Assembly (NCBI GenBank): GCA_943331415.1
Contig: CALQLM010000088.1
Coordinates: forward strand, 1 to 6,062
DNA from: Bifidobacterium breve
GTDB lineage: Bacteria; Actinomycetota; Actinomycetes; Mycobacteriales; Mycobacteriaceae
Direction of reading: 5' to 3'
Length of the DNA: 6,062 nucleotides
Shown here one piece after another: positions 1-5,645 of the stretch. The position numbers and the translations under genes were made by a program. Each line of letters begins with the position of its first letter. Positions within the stretch are counted from its first letter, which is position 1. Below the pieces are notes generated by a model. The model was given only the letters and a program-made list of their open reading frames with translations, was not told where the DNA came from and ran no database searches.

Positions 1-835
1 GCTCATGGCGTCGAGCCGGATGGAGCCGTTGCTGCGCGACATCCGCAATGGCATGGATGGCGCGGGCATGTACTGCGAGGGCGTCAAGGGCGAGTGCAAC
101 TTCGGTCAGCAGGAGATCGCGTTCCGCTACGACGACGCAATGGTCACCTGCGACAACCACACCATCTACAAGAACGGCGCCAAGGAGATCGCCGATCAGC
201 ACGGCAAGAGTTTGACCTTCATGGCCAAATTCGATGAGCGCGAGGGCAATAGCTGTCACATCCACATTTCGCTGCGCGGCCAGGACGGCGCCGCTGTGCT
301 CGCCGACGCATCCGATGTGTTGGGCATGTCGGCGATGTTCCGCAGCTTCATCGCAGGCCAGCTTGCGACCATGCGTGAGCTGACCCTCTTCAGTGCCCCG
401 AACATCAACTCCTACAAGCGATTCGCGGCGGGCAGTTTCGCGCCCACCGCCATCGCCTGGGGTTTCGATAACCGGACATGCGCGATGCGGGTAGTCGGCA
501 GTGGTCATTCGCTGAGGGTGGAATGCCGGACCCCGGGCGGTGACGTCAATCAGTACCTGGCGGTCGCCGCGCTGATCGCCGGCGGGCTACACGGTATCGA
601 TCAAGGTCTGGAACTGCCTGAGCCGTGCGCGGGCAACGCCTACGCCGGTGATGCGCAGCGGTTGCCCACCACGCTGGACGAGGCGGCCGCGTTGTTCGCG
701 GCCTCAGCGGTGGCCCGCGGGTCTTTTGGTGACGAGGTCGTCGAGCACTATCTCAATAATGCCCGGGTGGAATTGGCGGCATTCAACTCCGCGGTCACCG
801 ATTGGGAGAAAGTGCGTGGCTTTGAGCGCCTCTGA
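1..835 (+). CDS. Glutamine synthetase-like gamma-glutamyl-amine ligase, C-terminal part (5' truncated by window)
   Basis: About 277 codons of the C-terminal catalytic domain are visible; the frame is already open at the left edge, so the ATG at 5 is internal. Counting from that ATG, glutamine synthetase landmarks appear in order: the metal-binding Glu region with GQQEI (34-38), the ATP/metal segment ending CHIHISL (84-90, in place of GMHxH), NRTCAMRV (156-163) and RVECRTPGGDVNQYLA (171-186). The NLYDLP-type tyrosine adenylylation loop of housekeeping GlnA is absent; GNAYAGDAQRLP lies there instead. This, plus the downstream hydrolase and dehydrogenases, points to an enzyme joining glutamate to an amine using ATP in the cytosol (PuuA/GlnA3/GlnA4 type) rather than ammonia-assimilating GlnA. 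The gene order matches, from memory, mycobacterial glnA4. Candidate substrates are ethanolamine, other monoamines or polyamines; the sequence cannot decide. It overlaps the next gene by 20 bases. Confidence 0.9.
   Translation, partial: LMASSRMEPLLRDIRNGMDGAGMYCEGVKGECNFGQQEIAFRYDDAMVTCDNHTIYKNGAKEIADQHGKSLTFMAKFDEREGNSCHIHISLRGQDGAAVLADASDVLGMSAMFRSFIAGQLATMRELTLFSAPNINSYKRFAAGSFAPTAIAWGFDNRTCAMRVVGSGHSLRVECRTPGGDVNQYLAVAALIAGGLHGIDQGLELPEPCAGNAYAGDAQRLPTTLDEAAALFAASAVARGSFGDEVVEHYLNNARVELAAFNSAVTDWEKVRGFERL
804..810 (+). promoter_or_regulatory. Ribosome binding site fixing the hydrolase start at GTG 816
   Basis: GGGAGAA lies 5 bases before GTG 816, inside the 3' end of the ligase gene. Earlier in-frame starts (ATG 648 onward) would bury a long non-homologous arginine- and proline-rich stretch within the ligase gene, whereas the C26 fold begins about 14 residues after GTG 816 (PVIGLTTY). 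This makes 816 the preferred start and suggests translational coupling. Confidence 0.75.
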
Positions 836-1631
836 CGCCACGGTGTCGCCCGGGCCGGTGATTGGTCTGACCACCTACCTGCAGCAGGCGCAAACCGGAG
901 TGTGGGATGTCCGCGCCAGCTTCCTGCCCGATAGCTACCTGCAGGGCGTGGTGCGTGCCGGCGGGATCGCCTCATTGCTGCCACCGCAACCCGTCGACGC
1001 GGGCATCGCGGCGCGGGTACTCGACGGCCTCGACGGGCTGATCATCACCGGCGGGCGCGATGTCGATCCCGGCACCTACGACCATCAGGTGCACCCGGCC
1101 ACCGATTCCCCCGCCCGCGACCGTGATGGCTGGGAGTTCGCCCTCCTGCACGAGGCGTTGCGGAGACGCATGCCGATGCTCGGCATCTGCCGCGGCGCCC
1201 AAGTACTCAATGTGGCGCTGGGCGGCACCCTGCACCAGCACCTGCCCGATCTCCTCGGTCACAACGGCCACCAACTGGGCAACGCGGAATTCTCAACCTC
1301 GGCGGTTCGTACCGTGGCGGGCTCACGGCTGGCCGCATTGATCGGTGACACTGCTGCGGTCCAGTGTTACCACCACCAGGGCATTGACCGTCTCGGTGAG
1401 GGTCTGGTAGTCAGCGCCCGCGACACCGACGGGGTGGTCGAAGCCGTCGAGATGGCGGGGGATGATTTCGTGGTGGCGGTGCAGTGGCATCCCGAGGAGA
1501 CCCTCGACGATCTTCGGCTGTTCACCGGCCTGGTCGAGGCTGCCCGGACCTTCTCGGCAGCCCGGACCTCCTCGGCAGCCCGGACCTCCTCGACAGCCCG
1601 GACCTCCTCGACAGGAAGTGTGAATTCGTGA
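816..1631 (+). CDS. PuuD-like gamma-glutamyl hydrolase, class I glutamine amidotransferase fold (peptidase C26)
   Basis: A 271-residue protein that probably hydrolyses the gamma-glutamyl amide made by the upstream ligase, releasing glutamate and the oxidised amine product (as PuuD releases GABA in E. coli). Motifs are in the expected order: N-terminal strand PVIGLTTY (14-21); oxyanion strand LIITGGRDVDP (75-85); nucleophile elbow MLGICRGAQVLN (121-132) with Cys125; and QWHPEE (223-228) with catalytic His225 and Glu227. The triad is complete, so it should be active. The fold ends near residue 242 and is followed by a low-complexity tail of four hexapeptide repeats (243-266) plus GSVNS, absent from typical PuuD. 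The TGA at 1629-1631 overlaps the GTG start of the aldehyde dehydrogenase. It is probably cytosolic; no signal peptide is seen. Class is confident; the exact amide substrate is inferred from context. Confidence 0.88.
   Translation: MALSASDATVSPGPVIGLTTYLQQAQTGVWDVRASFLPDSYLQGVVRAGGIASLLPPQPVDAGIAARVLDGLDGLIITGGRDVDPGTYDHQVHPATDSPARDRDGWEFALLHEALRRRMPMLGICRGAQVLNVALGGTLHQHLPDLLGHNGHQLGNAEFSTSAVRTVAGSRLAALIGDTAAVQCYHHQGIDRLGEGLVVSARDTDGVVEAVEMAGDDFVVAVQWHPEETLDDLRLFTGLVEAARTFSAARTSSAARTSSTARTSSTGSVNS
1542..1613 (+). repeat. Four tandem 18-bp repeats (VNTR-like) in the 3' end of the hydrolase gene
   Basis: Units at 1542-1559, 1560-1577, 1578-1595 and 1596-1613 share the form GCCCGGACCTCCTCGRCA. 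Units 3 and 4 are identical, unit 2 differs from them at one base, and unit 1 has two differences (TTC for TCC, GGCA for GACA). The unit is a multiple of three and encodes ARTFSA, ARTSSA, ARTSST, ARTSST, so copy-number change keeps the reading frame. The last unit abuts the GGAAG that forms the Shine-Dalgarno of the next gene. Confidence 0.95.
1613..1618 (+). promoter_or_regulatory. Ribosome binding site fixing the aldehyde dehydrogenase start at GTG 1628
   Basis: AGGAAG lies 9 bases before GTG 1628. The frame stays open upstream to an ATG at 1484, but that extension would translate the tandem repeat in another frame (an LLGSPD-type repeat) and is not dehydrogenase-like. GTG 1628 gives the normal N-terminus (TELINPATEQV) and a 4-base GTGA overlap with the hydrolase stop. 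Confidence 0.75.
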
Positions 1632-2995
1632 CTAGCACGGAGCTGATCAACCCGGCCACCGAGCAGGTGCTGCGCACGGTCGAACTGCTTGATGCCGGGG
1701 GTGTCGACGACGCCGTCGCACGGGCCAAGGTGGCCCAGAAGGCCTGGGCGGCGAGCCCGCCTGCGGAACGAGCGGCTGCACTGCGTTCGTTCGCCGCAGT
1801 CGTCGATGCTCACGTCGGCGAACTGGCAGCCCTGGAGGTCGCCAACTCGGGCCATCCCATCGGCGCGGCCGAATTGGAGGCCGGACCTGTCCGAGACGTC
1901 TTGCAGTTCTACTCGGCGTCCCCCGAACGCTTGTCCGGACGGCAGATTCCGGTCGCCGGCGGACTCGACGTCACGTTCAACGAACCGATGGGCGTCATCG
2001 GAATCATCACTCCGTGGAACTTCCCGATGCCCATCGCATCCTGGGGGTTCGCTCCGGCGTTAGCCGCCGGTAACGCCGTGGTGCTCAAACCGGCCGAGTG
2101 GACACCGCTGACGTCGATCCGGTTGGGCGAACTCGCGGTGGAAGCCGGACTGCCGCCGGGCCTGTTCCAGGTGCTACCCGGCAAGGGCACGGTGGTGGGG
2201 GAGCGATTCATCACCCACCCGGATATCCGCAAGCTGGTCTTCACCGGCTCCACCGCGGTCGGCGTGCACGTGATGGCCGGGGCGGCACAGCAGGTCAAGC
2301 GGGTGACTCTGGAACTGGGCGGTAAGAGCGCCAATATCATCTTCGATGACTGCGACCTGGAACGCGCGGCGGCCACCGCACCCTACGGTGTGTTCGACAA
2401 CGCCGGCCAGGACTGCTGTGCTCGCAGTCGGATCCTTGTGCAGCGCAAGGTGTTCGACCGTTTCATGGAGCTGCTCGAACCCGCTGTCAAGGGTGTCGTC
2501 GTGGGTGATCCGAGTGCCCGCGATACCGAGATGGGGCCGCTGGTGTCGCGTAAGCAGTTTGATTCGGTATCGGGTTTCGTGCCCGACGACGCACCGGTGG
2601 CTTTCCGCGGTTCGGCGCCGAGTGGGCCTGGTTATTGGTTTCCGCCGACGGTCCTCACCCCGGCGCGCGACGACCGCACCGTCACTGAGGAGATCTTCGG
2701 ACCCGTCGTCGTCGTTCTGCCGTTCGAGGACGAGGCCGACGCCATTTCACTGGCCAACGACACCGAATACGGACTGTCCGGCTCGATCTGGACCGACAAC
2801 CTGTCCCGCGCGATGCGGGTCTCGCGCGCAGTCGAAGCCGGCAACCTCAGCGTCAACTCGCACTCTTCGGTGCGCTACAACACCCCGTTCGGCGGATTCA
2901 AGCAGTCCGGTCTCGGCCGTGAACTCGGCCCGGATGCACCGCTACATTTCACCGAGACCAAGAATGTCTTCTATGCGATCGGAGAGGCCCAATGA
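1628..2995 (+). CDS. aldC: NAD(P)-dependent aldehyde dehydrogenase, gamma-glutamyl-aminoaldehyde type (AldC/PuuC-like)
   Basis: A 455-residue cytosolic ALDH-superfamily enzyme, expected to oxidise an aldehyde made from the gamma-glutamylated amine to the acid. All key elements are visible: TPWNFP (128-133) with Asn131; KPAE (154-157) for cofactor binding; the Rossmann loop FTGSTAVG (205-212); general base Glu229 in LELGGKS; nucleophile Cys263 in NAGQDCCARSR; and EEIFGPV (354-360). At 455 residues it is shorter than the usual 480-500, with a short N-terminus and a compacted segment between GPLVSRKQF (303-311) and PPTVL (339-343), where family members usually carry a longer EGA/GG stretch. The catalytic core is intact. 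It starts in a GTGA overlap with the hydrolase and ends in an ATGA overlap with the SDR, consistent with coupled translation. The symbol rests on remembered M. tuberculosis gene order; the substrate is inferred. Confidence 0.92.
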   Translation: MTSTELINPATEQVLRTVELLDAGGVDDAVARAKVAQKAWAASPPAERAAALRSFAAVVDAHVGELAALEVANSGHPIGAAELEAGPVRDVLQFYSASPERLSGRQIPVAGGLDVTFNEPMGVIGIITPWNFPMPIASWGFAPALAAGNAVVLKPAEWTPLTSIRLGELAVEAGLPPGLFQVLPGKGTVVGERFITHPDIRKLVFTGSTAVGVHVMAGAAQQVKRVTLELGGKSANIIFDDCDLERAAATAPYGVFDNAGQDCCARSRILVQRKVFDRFMELLEPAVKGVVVGDPSARDTEMGPLVSRKQFDSVSGFVPDDAPVAFRGSAPSGPGYWFPPTVLTPARDDRTVTEEIFGPVVVVLPFEDEADAISLANDTEYGLSGSIWTDNLSRAMRVSRAVEAGNLSVNSHSSVRYNTPFGGFKQSGLGRELGPDAPLHFTETKNVFYAIGEAQ

Positions 2996-3780
2996 CCGTA
3001 TCCAAGGTTGATCTGACCCAACGGCTGGCCGGCAAGGTCGCGGTGATCACCGGCGCGGCAAGCGGTATCGGGCTGGCGGCCGCCCGGCGGATGCACGCCG
3101 AGGGCGCGACCATTGTCGTGGGCGATATCGACCCCAAGGCCGGCACGCCGGTCGCCAAGGACCTCGGCGGGCTTTTCGTCGCCGTCGATGTCGCCGACGA
3201 GGACGCGGTCAACAATTTGTTCGACACCGCCGCCGCCACCTACGGATCGGTCGACATCGCCTTCAATAACGCCGGAATCTCCCCGCCCGATGATGACCTC
3301 ATCGAGACCACCGAACTGCCCGCCTGGCAGCGGGTGCAGGACGTCAACCTCAAGAGTGTGTACCTGAGCTGCCGGGCCGCCCTGCGGCATATGGTGCCGG
3401 CCGGGAAGGGCTCGATCATCAACACCGCGTCCTTCGTCGCGGTGATGGGCTCAGCTACCTCGCAGATCTCCTACACCGCCTCCAAGGGCGGCGTGCTGGC
3501 GATGTCGCGGGAACTCGGCGTGCAGTTCGCCCGCCAGGGCATCCGGGTCAACGCGCTGTGCCCCGGGCCGGTGAACACCCCGCTGCTGCAGGAGCTGTTC
3601 GCCAAAGATCCCGAGCGGGCGGCCCGCAGGCTGGTCCACATACCGCTGGGCCGGTTCGCCGAAGCCGAGGAACTGGCGGCCGCGGTGGCCTTTCTGGCTA
3701 GTGACGATGCCTCATTCATCACCGGGTCCACCTTCCTGGTCGACGGCGGAATCAGCTCGGCCTACGTGACACCGCTCTAA
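2992..3780 (+). CDS. Classical short-chain dehydrogenase/reductase (SDR)
   Basis: A 262-residue NAD(P)(H)-dependent oxidoreductase of the classical SDR family. Visible are the cofactor loop TGAASGIG (20-27); an acidic residue after strand 2 (VVGDID, Asp45), which usually favours NAD+ over NADP+; NNAG (92-95); the catalytic Asn119 in DVNLKS; Ser147; and the YTASK active site (Tyr161, Lys165). The C-terminus has the usual FITGSTFLVDGG. Ser to Tyr is 14 residues, one more than in FabG. ATG 2992 overlaps the ALDH stop (ATGA) and is preceded by GGAGAGG at 2981-2987. As the last gene of the operon it may oxidise an alcohol group of the gamma-glutamylated substrate to the aldehyde used by the ALDH, for example gamma-glutamyl-ethanolamide. 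Family annotation alone would also allow a FabG-like or unrelated ketone/alcohol substrate. Confidence 0.9.
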   Translation: MTVSKVDLTQRLAGKVAVITGAASGIGLAAARRMHAEGATIVVGDIDPKAGTPVAKDLGGLFVAVDVADEDAVNNLFDTAAATYGSVDIAFNNAGISPPDDDLIETTELPAWQRVQDVNLKSVYLSCRAALRHMVPAGKGSIINTASFVAVMGSATSQISYTASKGGVLAMSRELGVQFARQGIRVNALCPGPVNTPLLQELFAKDPERAARRLVHIPLGRFAEAEELAAAVAFLASDDASFITGSTFLVDGGISSAYVTPL

Positions 3781-3781
3781 G

Positions 3782-3797
3782 GCCCGTCCACCCGGGC
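3782..3797 (+). terminator. Weak hairpin just after the SDR stop
   Basis: GCCCG (3782-3786) can pair with CGGGC (3793-3797) around a 6-base loop two bases after the SDR stop codon. There is no T-run after it, so it is at best a weak or non-canonical terminator. It could separate the catabolic operon from the B12-controlled transporter transcript, or be chance in GC-rich DNA. Confidence 0.2.
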
Positions 3798-3806
3798 TCC
3801 GCGCGG

Positions 3807-3812
3807 TATGGT
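3807..3812 (+). promoter_or_regulatory. Candidate -10 element for the riboswitch-transporter transcript
   Basis: TATGGT fits the mycobacterial TANNNT -10 pattern. A start about 7 bases downstream (near 3819) would begin the transcript just before the first riboswitch stem at 3823, as expected for a promoter dedicated to the leader. No convincing -35 is seen about 17 bases upstream. Short motifs like this are common, so the support is mainly its placement. Confidence 0.4.
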
Positions 3813-3818
3813 CGCGGG

Positions 3819-3958
3819 GAAGTTCGGACGGTGCGGAAACCGGTGAGATTCCGGTGCGGTCGCGCCACTGTGTCCAGCCCGCACGGCCATCAGGCCCGCG
3901 GCTGGTAGCCAGACCTCCCGTCCGAAGTCACCACGACGGGGGACGCGCAATCCCCACG
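3819..3958 (+). promoter_or_regulatory. Cobalamin (B12) riboswitch upstream of the first NiCoT gene
   Basis: The 188-base gap holds the parts of a B12 riboswitch aptamer in order. A closing stem of nine perfect pairs joins TTCGGACGG (3823-3831) to CCGTCCGAA (3918-3926). Inside are GGAAACCGGTGAGATTCCGG (3835-3854), with stem ACCGG/CCGGT; the conserved CGCGCCACTGT core (3861-3871); a nested peripheral hairpin CCAGCC/GGCTGG (3874-3879, 3900-3905) topped by GGCC-ATCA-GGCC; and the B12-box-like AGCCAGACCTCCCG (3907-3920). After the closing stem, GGGGA/TCCCC (3939-3943, 3951-3955) carries loop CGCGCAA. Its CGCG can pair with the CGCG of the core loop, as expected for the L5-L13 kissing contact. The ribosome binding site follows within 5 bases, so control is probably translational, lowering transporter synthesis when cobalamin is plentiful. 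Confidence 0.9.
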
Positions 3959-3959
3959 C

Positions 3960-3965
3960 GGAGGT
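3960..3965 (+). promoter_or_regulatory. Ribosome binding site of the first NiCoT gene, next to the riboswitch
   Basis: GGAGGT ends 3 bases before ATG 3969, a short but usable spacing, and fixes that start. It is an exact complement of ACCTCC (3913-3918) inside the B12-box region, so sequestration by an alternative fold is possible. Confidence 0.7.
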
Positions 3966-3968
3966 CAT

Positions 3969-5042
3969 ATGGCATTAACCCGGCTCGTCGGTTCCTGGTC
4001 TCGCAGGGACTGGGCTCAGGTGTGGGCGTTGGTCGGAGCCGTGGCGATCCTGCACGTGATCGGATTCGGCACCCTGATTCTGCTGGTGACGCCCGAGCGC
4101 TATCAGGTCGGTGCGCAGGTGCTCTCGATCGGCCTCGGTGTCAGCGCCTACATGCTGGGGCTTCGGCACGCCTTCGACGCCGATCACATCGCCGCCATCG
4201 ACAACGTGACCCGCAAGCTGACCGCCGACGGTGCCAAGCCCAAGTCCGTCGGATTCTGGTTCGCTCTGGGTCACGCCACCATGGTGGTGGTGCTGGCACT
4301 GCTGGTGATTGGCGCTACTAAGACCGCCGGCGCGCTGCTCGACGATGCCTCACCGACCCGTCATGCGCTCGGTATTGCCGGCACCCTTGCCTCAGGTGGA
4401 TTTCTCTACGCCATCGCGATCATCAATGTGGTTGCGCTGATCGGTATTTGGCGGGTTTTTGCGGCGTTGCGCGCGGGTCGGTTCAGTGAACATGATCTGG
4501 AGTACCAACTCGACAATCGTGGTGTGCTGGCGCGCATCCTGCGCCCGGTCATGCGCCGGATCGCCCGACCGTCCCAGATGTTCGGCGTCGGGATGCTGTT
4601 CGGTCTGGGATTCGACACCGCGACCGAGGTGGCACTGCTGGCACTCGCTGGCACCGGGGCGGCGGCCGGAGTCCCGTGGTACGCGGTGCTGACCCTGCCG
4701 GTGTTGTTCGCCGCCGGCATGAGTCTGATGGATACCGCCGACGGTGTGTTCATGTCGGCGGCCTACGACTGGGCCTTCGCGAACCCGGTCCGCAAGATCT
4801 ATTACAACCTGACCATCACCGGACTGTCGGTGGTGGTCGCGCTACTAATCGGCACCATCGAATTGATCTCAGTCGCCCACGACGATCTTGGCTGGGCCAA
4901 CCCGGTCACCGAATGGGTGAGCTCGTTGAGCTTGGACAACGTCGGCTTCGTGGTGGTCGGACTATTCGTCGTGACTTGGGCCGCGGCGATCGCGTTCTGG
5001 CGCTACGGCCGGCCCGAACGGCGTTGGCTGCCGCTGCCCTAG
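3969..5042 (+). CDS. NiCoT-family (HoxN/NicT) Ni2+/Co2+ importer, B12-riboswitch controlled, probably cobalt
   Basis: A complete 357-residue integral membrane permease of the nickel/cobalt transporter family, importing divalent metal across the cytoplasmic membrane. Signature motifs are all present: RHAFDADHIAAIDN (66-79), the HX4DH metal-selectivity motif in an early transmembrane helix; FALGHAT (98-104); LGFDTATE (213-220); and MSLMDTADG (251-259). Hydrophobic stretches near 18-40, 48-66, 94-116, 137-161, 205-229, 236-258, 282-301 and 325-345 agree with the usual eight membrane helices; a polar, arginine-rich loop lies near 162-203. The family transports nickel, cobalt or both, and sequence alone rarely separates them. 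The B12 riboswitch directly upstream suggests cobalt for cobalamin synthesis. It most resembles the gene called nicT in M. tuberculosis, by memory of gene order. It is convergent with the Fur-family gene, 7 bases away. Confidence 0.93.
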   Translation: MALTRLVGSWSRRDWAQVWALVGAVAILHVIGFGTLILLVTPERYQVGAQVLSIGLGVSAYMLGLRHAFDADHIAAIDNVTRKLTADGAKPKSVGFWFALGHATMVVVLALLVIGATKTAGALLDDASPTRHALGIAGTLASGGFLYAIAIINVVALIGIWRVFAALRAGRFSEHDLEYQLDNRGVLARILRPVMRRIARPSQMFGVGMLFGLGFDTATEVALLALAGTGAAAGVPWYAVLTLPVLFAAGMSLMDTADGVFMSAAYDWAFANPVRKIYYNLTITGLSVVVALLIGTIELISVAHDDLGWANPVTEWVSSLSLDNVGFVVVGLFVVTWAAAIAFWRYGRPERRWLPLP

Positions 5043-5049
5043 GTCGTCA

Positions 5050-5523
5050 TCACCGGGCGGTGCCCCGCTGACACTCCGGGCACAGCCCGTGCAGGGTCAG
5101 CCCCGCCTGATCGGAGAGCGTGAACGAACTGCCTTGACTGGCATGTTCGAGCGCGGTCGACAGTCGTGTGGCGGGCACTTCGATGATCGTCGCGCACCGC
5201 GTGCACACCGCGTGATGATGCGGCTTCTCCGTCAGCCCGTAGGTGCTGGCCCCGCCCTCGACGGCCAGTGCGTGGAGCACGCCCTGATCGACCAGGGTGG
5301 TGACGGTGCGGTAGACGGTGGCCAGATCGGGTCTCGGGGTGCCATCCGGGGTGGCCTCGAGGATGCGCTGGTGGATATCGGCCACCGAGAGGTGTCCGTC
5401 GACCGGTTCCAGCGCGGCCAGCACCGCGATTCGCGAGGGCATCCGCCGCAGCCCCCGGGAGCGCAGCAGGTCCCCGATGCGCTCCGCCGCGGCGGCATCC
5501 GGGGCGGGTGGCTCGACGGTCAC
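5050..5523 (-). CDS. Fur-family metal-dependent transcriptional regulator (Nur/Zur/FurA-like)
   Basis: With GTG 5523 as start, a 157-residue cytosolic DNA-binding protein of normal Fur length. The N-terminal winged helix includes LRSRGLRRMPSRIAVLAAL (about 20-38) and the recognition-helix signature DLATVYRTVTTL (66-77). The dimerisation half has the His cluster HHH (102-104), the zinc pair CTRC (107-110), Glu115 in IIEV and the second zinc pair CPEC (148-151). The His usually found about eight residues before the last CxxC is absent (SDQAGLTLHGLC), so the regulatory metal site may be unusual. The ORF extends to ATG 5673, but that would place coding sequence across the operator and the start of the divergent gene. 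GTG 5523 has only a weak GGTGGG before it, so the start is moderately certain. Its divergence from a NiCoT gene and the intervening palindrome suggest nickel- or cobalt-responsive repression of that gene and of itself. Confidence 0.87.
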   Translation of the reverse strand: MTVEPPAPDAAAAERIGDLLRSRGLRRMPSRIAVLAALEPVDGHLSVADIHQRILEATPDGTPRPDLATVYRTVTTLVDQGVLHALAVEGGASTYGLTEKPHHHAVCTRCATIIEVPATRLSTALEHASQGSSFTLSDQAGLTLHGLCPECQRGTAR

Positions 5524-5567
5524 CCCACCAGTGTCGCCCCGGCCGTGGGCGTTGACCAACCCCGGGG

Positions 5568-5573
5568 AGGGTA
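5568..5573 (-). promoter_or_regulatory. Candidate -10 element for the Fur-family gene
   Basis: On the minus strand TACCCT (5573 to 5568) fits TANNNT. Transcription would start near 5560, leaving a leader of about 37 bases before GTG 5523. The -35 region would fall inside the palindrome at 5576-5614, consistent with autorepression. No strong -35 match is seen. Confidence 0.35.
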
Positions 5574-5575
5574 GG

Positions 5576-5614
5576 TGCAACACTTTCGCATGAGTTTCCT
5601 GCGAATCGCTTGCA
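5576..5614. promoter_or_regulatory. 39-bp symmetric palindromic operator, two Nur-box-like sites
   Basis: Left arm TGCAACACTTTCGCA (5576-5590) and right arm TGCGAATCGCTTGCA (5600-5614) are mirror images in their outer 5 bases (TGCAA/TTGCA) and inner 6 bases (TTCGCA/TGCGAA), separated by a 9-base spacer. Each arm by itself reads TGCRA-N5-TYGCA, close to the Streptomyces nickel regulator box that I recall as tTGCaa-N5-ttGCAA. The element lies between two candidate divergent -10 elements. It is best read as the binding site for one or two dimers of the adjacent Fur-family protein, controlling both genes. Confidence 0.75.
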
Positions 5615-5637
5615 GATAGAGCCCGCGTTGGTAGCGT
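5610..5637 (+). promoter_or_regulatory. Candidate promoter of the second NiCoT gene, overlapping the operator
   Basis: TAGCGT (5632-5637) fits the TANNNT -10 pattern, with TTGCAG (5610-5615) as a partial -35 at 16-base spacing. The -35 shares TTGCA with the right arm of the palindrome, so a bound regulator would block it. Transcription would start at about 5644-5646, at or next to the GTG start codon. Confidence 0.45.
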
Positions 5638-5645
5638 GCCCAATC

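Noticed and set aside
648..815. Upstream extension of the hydrolase frame to ATG 648
   Set aside because: It lies wholly in the ligase gene, reads as an Arg/Pro/Ser-rich out-of-frame shadow and has no C26 homology; GTG 816 has a good ribosome binding site.
1542..1613. Tandem repeats as a CRISPR array
   Set aside because: Units are 18 bp, directly abutting with no spacers, and are in frame in a coding sequence.
1484..1627. N-terminal extension of the aldehyde dehydrogenase from ATG 1484
   Set aside because: It translates the tandem repeat of the hydrolase gene in another frame (LLGSPD/LLDSPD repeats) and is unlike ALDH N-termini; GTG 1628 has a ribosome binding site and a stop-start overlap.
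5051..5065. Hairpin at the convergent ends of the first NiCoT and Fur genes (CACC-GGGC-GGTG) as a bidirectional terminator
   Set aside because: The stem is only 4 bp, there is no T-run on either strand, and it lies inside the Fur coding end.
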